Assembly: GCA_015486095.1 (NCBI GenBank)
Contig: WFSK01000275.1
Coordinates: 1 to 6,832 of the forward strand
Source of the DNA: Thermotogae bacterium
Lineage (GTDB): Bacteria > Thermotogota > Thermotogae > B3-G13
DNA: 6,832 nucleotides
Direction: 5' to 3'
A program made the translations under genes and the position numbers. The notes beneath the pieces are model-generated. The model was not told the origin of the DNA. It saw only the letters and a program-made list of their open reading frames with translations, and ran no database searches. Position 1 is the stretch's first letter. Each line of letters starts with the position of its first letter. This document shows positions 5,154 to 6,832 of this stretch, piece after piece.

Positions 5154-6832
5154 TTAGATCACCCCTTCTTTTAAGTCTTCAAATATATTTTCGAATACCT
5201 GTTTTCCATCACTTTGTTGCTTCTCTTGCCTATCCCTCTCACCATGCTGATCTTGTCCCTGTTCAGAGTTCTGCTGTCCCTCTTGTTGGGAATGTTCTTC
5301 GTAATATCTTTCGACATTTATCCTCTCCACAACGATGTTATGCTTTTGAATTGCCTGAGCCACCAGGGCAACGTCCTTTTGTAACATTTCCTTCACATCC
5401 TTGTGTTCTACCCTCATCGTTATGATCAATTTGCCATCGTTTTCTACAACGTTTATCTCGATCTTACCCAAATGAGGTGGTTGAAGCTGTACGATCATAG
5501 TCTTACTATGAGGGGTTATATGATTCGTAATCTGTCTTATTATCCCGTCTGTCCTTACTTTCCCTTCGAACTCATTTGTATACATCCCTCTTTTAATTCT
5601 ACTTTCTACAGGATATGTCATCCTTTCTCTTTTAACGTTAGGTTCAGATACCATTTTTGCAACATGTTCTTTTTGCGATCTCCCATTCTGAAATTTTACT
5701 TTTCCCTTCACTGGTTTCGTAGCCTTATCATTTTTCTCACTTATTTTTCCTCCCTTGACCATCCTAGTGAGAGAAGACTTCACATCATCTTTCATCTTTT
5801 GATTCGATATCTTCCTATTTGGAAGGTGATAAAAATGGATAAGCTTATTTACATTTTTATCCTTCATAGGTGTGTCAGATTTGGATACTCGTGTATCGGC
5901 ATGAGCTATCTTGAACTCTCTTATTTCATAATGTACAAATTTCAACACGTTATTCACTTTCTTTTCTATACCTCGAAATTCCTTAATGATGACCTTCCCT
6001 TTTGGATCCATGCTCTCAACGATGTGCCTCATCTCGTTGGCTATTCTAACCAATTCGAAGATCTCTTTCTTGTGTACCAAAACGAACGAATTTTTAGTTA
6101 TACCTTGTGAGTCTTCATTAAGAGCCCGATTCTTAACTCGTGGAGAATCTCTTACATCTCTCGTAGTCATGGGCTTGGCTTTTATATTATCATGAACAGA
6201 TATATTATCATGAACGGAAAATCTCGTCCTACTAGTAGCCCACGCTTTATCTCGTTTGCCTCCTTTTGTTGCACCAAAAATGTTTTTTGGGTCCTGCTTC
6301 GATCTTCCGATTTCCTTACTCCCTGTTCTTTTCATATCCTTTGGGAAAGATATCTCACCGCCCTTAATCCATAACATGTATTCTTCATTATCCTTATCTC
6401 TTATCATATTCTCTCTTGCCTCTACCTGTTGCTTTGGAGAAGTATTAACCTTCTCTCGTTTAGCGGATCCAACAACGATGCCACCTTTAAGATCGAGAGT
6501 CAAATATCTCACAGTTAGGGATCTTTTCTGTTTTACCTGAGGGGTCTCTTCATTTATTATCGTCTTTCTCACATCTTCACCTTTATTATTTTTACTCGTC
6601 TTGGAAAATGCCTTATGTGAGGCGGAGAAGAATACAGGCATTGGAGTATCTGCCCGATGTATGTTTATGAGGCTAGCATATGCAGGAATATCCCCACGAT
6701 GTATTTCTGCGGGGATATGTGATTTCGTTGCTCCCGTCGATGTATACGGTATGGGGCTCCCCATATCTGGATCGTATCCTTCTATTTCTTCCTCCGAGGT
6801 CGATATATGGGATAATTCTTTCGAAACTCTAC
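5154..6832 (-). CDS. fliK: Flagellar hook-length control protein FliK (N-terminus outside window)
   Basis: FliK is exported by the flagellar secretion system, measures hook length and switches export from hook to filament subunits. The C-terminal Flg_hook domain is clear, with VQLQPPHLGKIEINV encoded at about 5451-5495, carrying the family L-x-P-P-x-L-G motif, followed by amphipathic helices and IVVERINVERYYEE. After it comes a Gln/Glu-rich tail of about 30 residues, then ENIFEDLKEGVI. The long N-terminal part is low in similarity and very rich in Lys and Arg, with several K-G-G motifs. At least 558 residues are visible. The frame stays open to the window edge with plausible acidic sequence (STSEEEIEGYDPD) before the first visible ATG at 6764, and that ATG has no well-placed SD, so the start is outside the window. 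There is no cysteine. Confidence 0.88.
   Translation of the reverse strand, partial: RVSKELSHISTSEEEIEGYDPDMGSPIPYTSTGATKSHIPAEIHRGDIPAYASLINIHRADTPMPVFFSASHKAFSKTSKNNKGEDVRKTIINEETPQVKQKRSLTVRYLTLDLKGGIVVGSAKREKVNTSPKQQVEARENMIRDKDNEEYMLWIKGGEISFPKDMKRTGSKEIGRSKQDPKNIFGATKGGKRDKAWATSRTRFSVHDNISVHDNIKAKPMTTRDVRDSPRVKNRALNEDSQGITKNSFVLVHKKEIFELVRIANEMRHIVESMDPKGKVIIKEFRGIEKKVNNVLKFVHYEIREFKIAHADTRVSKSDTPMKDKNVNKLIHFYHLPNRKISNQKMKDDVKSSLTRMVKGGKISEKNDKATKPVKGKVKFQNGRSQKEHVAKMVSEPNVKRERMTYPVESRIKRGMYTNEFEGKVRTDGIIRQITNHITPHSKTMIVQLQPPHLGKIEINVVENDGKLIITMRVEHKDVKEMLQKDVALVAQAIQKHNIVVERINVERYYEEHSQQEGQQNSEQGQDQHGERDRQEKQQSDGKQVFENIFEDLKEGVI
5157..5167 (-). promoter_or_regulatory. Extended Shine-Dalgarno site for flgD inside the fliK end
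   Basis: The minus strand reads AAGGGGTGATC before TAA-ATG. It matches the extended complement of the usual 16S rRNA tail (AAGGAGGTGATC) apart from one missing base in the core. The G run ends 8 bases from the ATG. It encodes the last residues of FliK, so the site and the coding sequence are shared. Confidence 0.65.
6183..6218 (-). repeat. 18-base tandem direct repeat in fliK
   Basis: Two adjacent 18-base units (6183-6200 and 6201-6218) differ at one base only. In frame they encode SVHDNI twice. This looks like a recent slippage duplication in the fast-evolving ruler region; it changes length by six residues without breaking the frame. Confidence 0.85.
6688..6718 (-). repeat. Inverted repeat inside fliK
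   Basis: ATATCCCC at 6688-6695 and GGGGATAT at 6711-6718 are perfect complements separated by 15 bases. The transcript could form an 8-base-pair hairpin. It lies within coding sequence and no U tract follows, so it is not a terminator. It may be chance. Confidence 0.4.

Noticed and set aside
5403..6110. Plus-strand open frame of 235 codons opposite fliK
   Set aside because: It is the antisense shadow of fliK: rich in Phe, Tyr and His, with no recognisable domain, no SD, and opposite to a gene with a clear Flg_hook domain.
6762..6764. ATG at 6764 as the fliK start
   Set aside because: The frame stays open upstream to the window edge with protein-like sequence, and no SD lies at a proper distance; the nearest GGAGG is about 26 bases away. 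The true start is probably outside the window.
6751..6764. ATGGGG-CT-CCCCAT inverted repeat as a terminator or operator
   Set aside because: The loop of two bases is too small for a stable hairpin, no U tract follows, and it lies in coding sequence.

Overview
The window is one unbroken piece of a flagellar operon. Every gene lies on the minus strand, so transcription runs from high to low coordinates: fliK (5' end outside the window), flgD, flgE, flbD, motA, motB, then the first 12 codons of a gene that by position is probably fliL. This order is typical of Thermotogota and of Firmicutes-type flagellar clusters. ATA isoleucine and AGA/AGG arginine codons are frequent, Shine-Dalgarno (SD) sites are strong, and G+C is moderate. 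Together these suggest a thermophilic bacterium, with Thermotogota my best guess. The phylum is an inference and I do not name a genus.

Layout by position: fliK (5154 to beyond 6832) encodes the hook-length control protein. flgD (4488-5153) encodes the hook cap. flgE (1965-4469) encodes a very long hook protein. flbD (1732-1944) encodes a small stator-associated protein. motA (916-1719) and motB (39-923) encode the torque-generating ion channel. The presumed fliL starts at 38. Junctions are extremely tight: fliK/flgD and motB/fliL abut as TAA-ATG, motA/motB overlap by 8 bases, and the other gaps are 12 to 20 bases. SD sequences lie inside or across the preceding stop codon, which implies translational coupling. 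I found no promoter, terminator, RNA gene, mobile element or CRISPR array, and no gene-free stretch longer than 20 bases.

How the genes work together: FlgD caps and guides FlgE assembly outside the cell, FliK stops hook growth at a set length, and MotA/MotB form the stator, with FlbD and FliL as likely stator helpers.

The most unusual thing is in FlgE. At 834 residues it is about twice the length of the classic enteric hook protein. Its variable outer region contains a module repeated with a period of exactly 141 residues, and each copy carries a 12-residue EF-hand-like calcium-binding loop. A calcium-binding hook surface is a specific and testable prediction. MotB is also atypical: it carries a charged helical insertion of about 40 residues inside its peptidoglycan-binding domain and an altered peptidoglycan-contact motif. 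MotA carries threonines at the positions associated with sodium-driven stators. None of the visible proteins contains cysteine.
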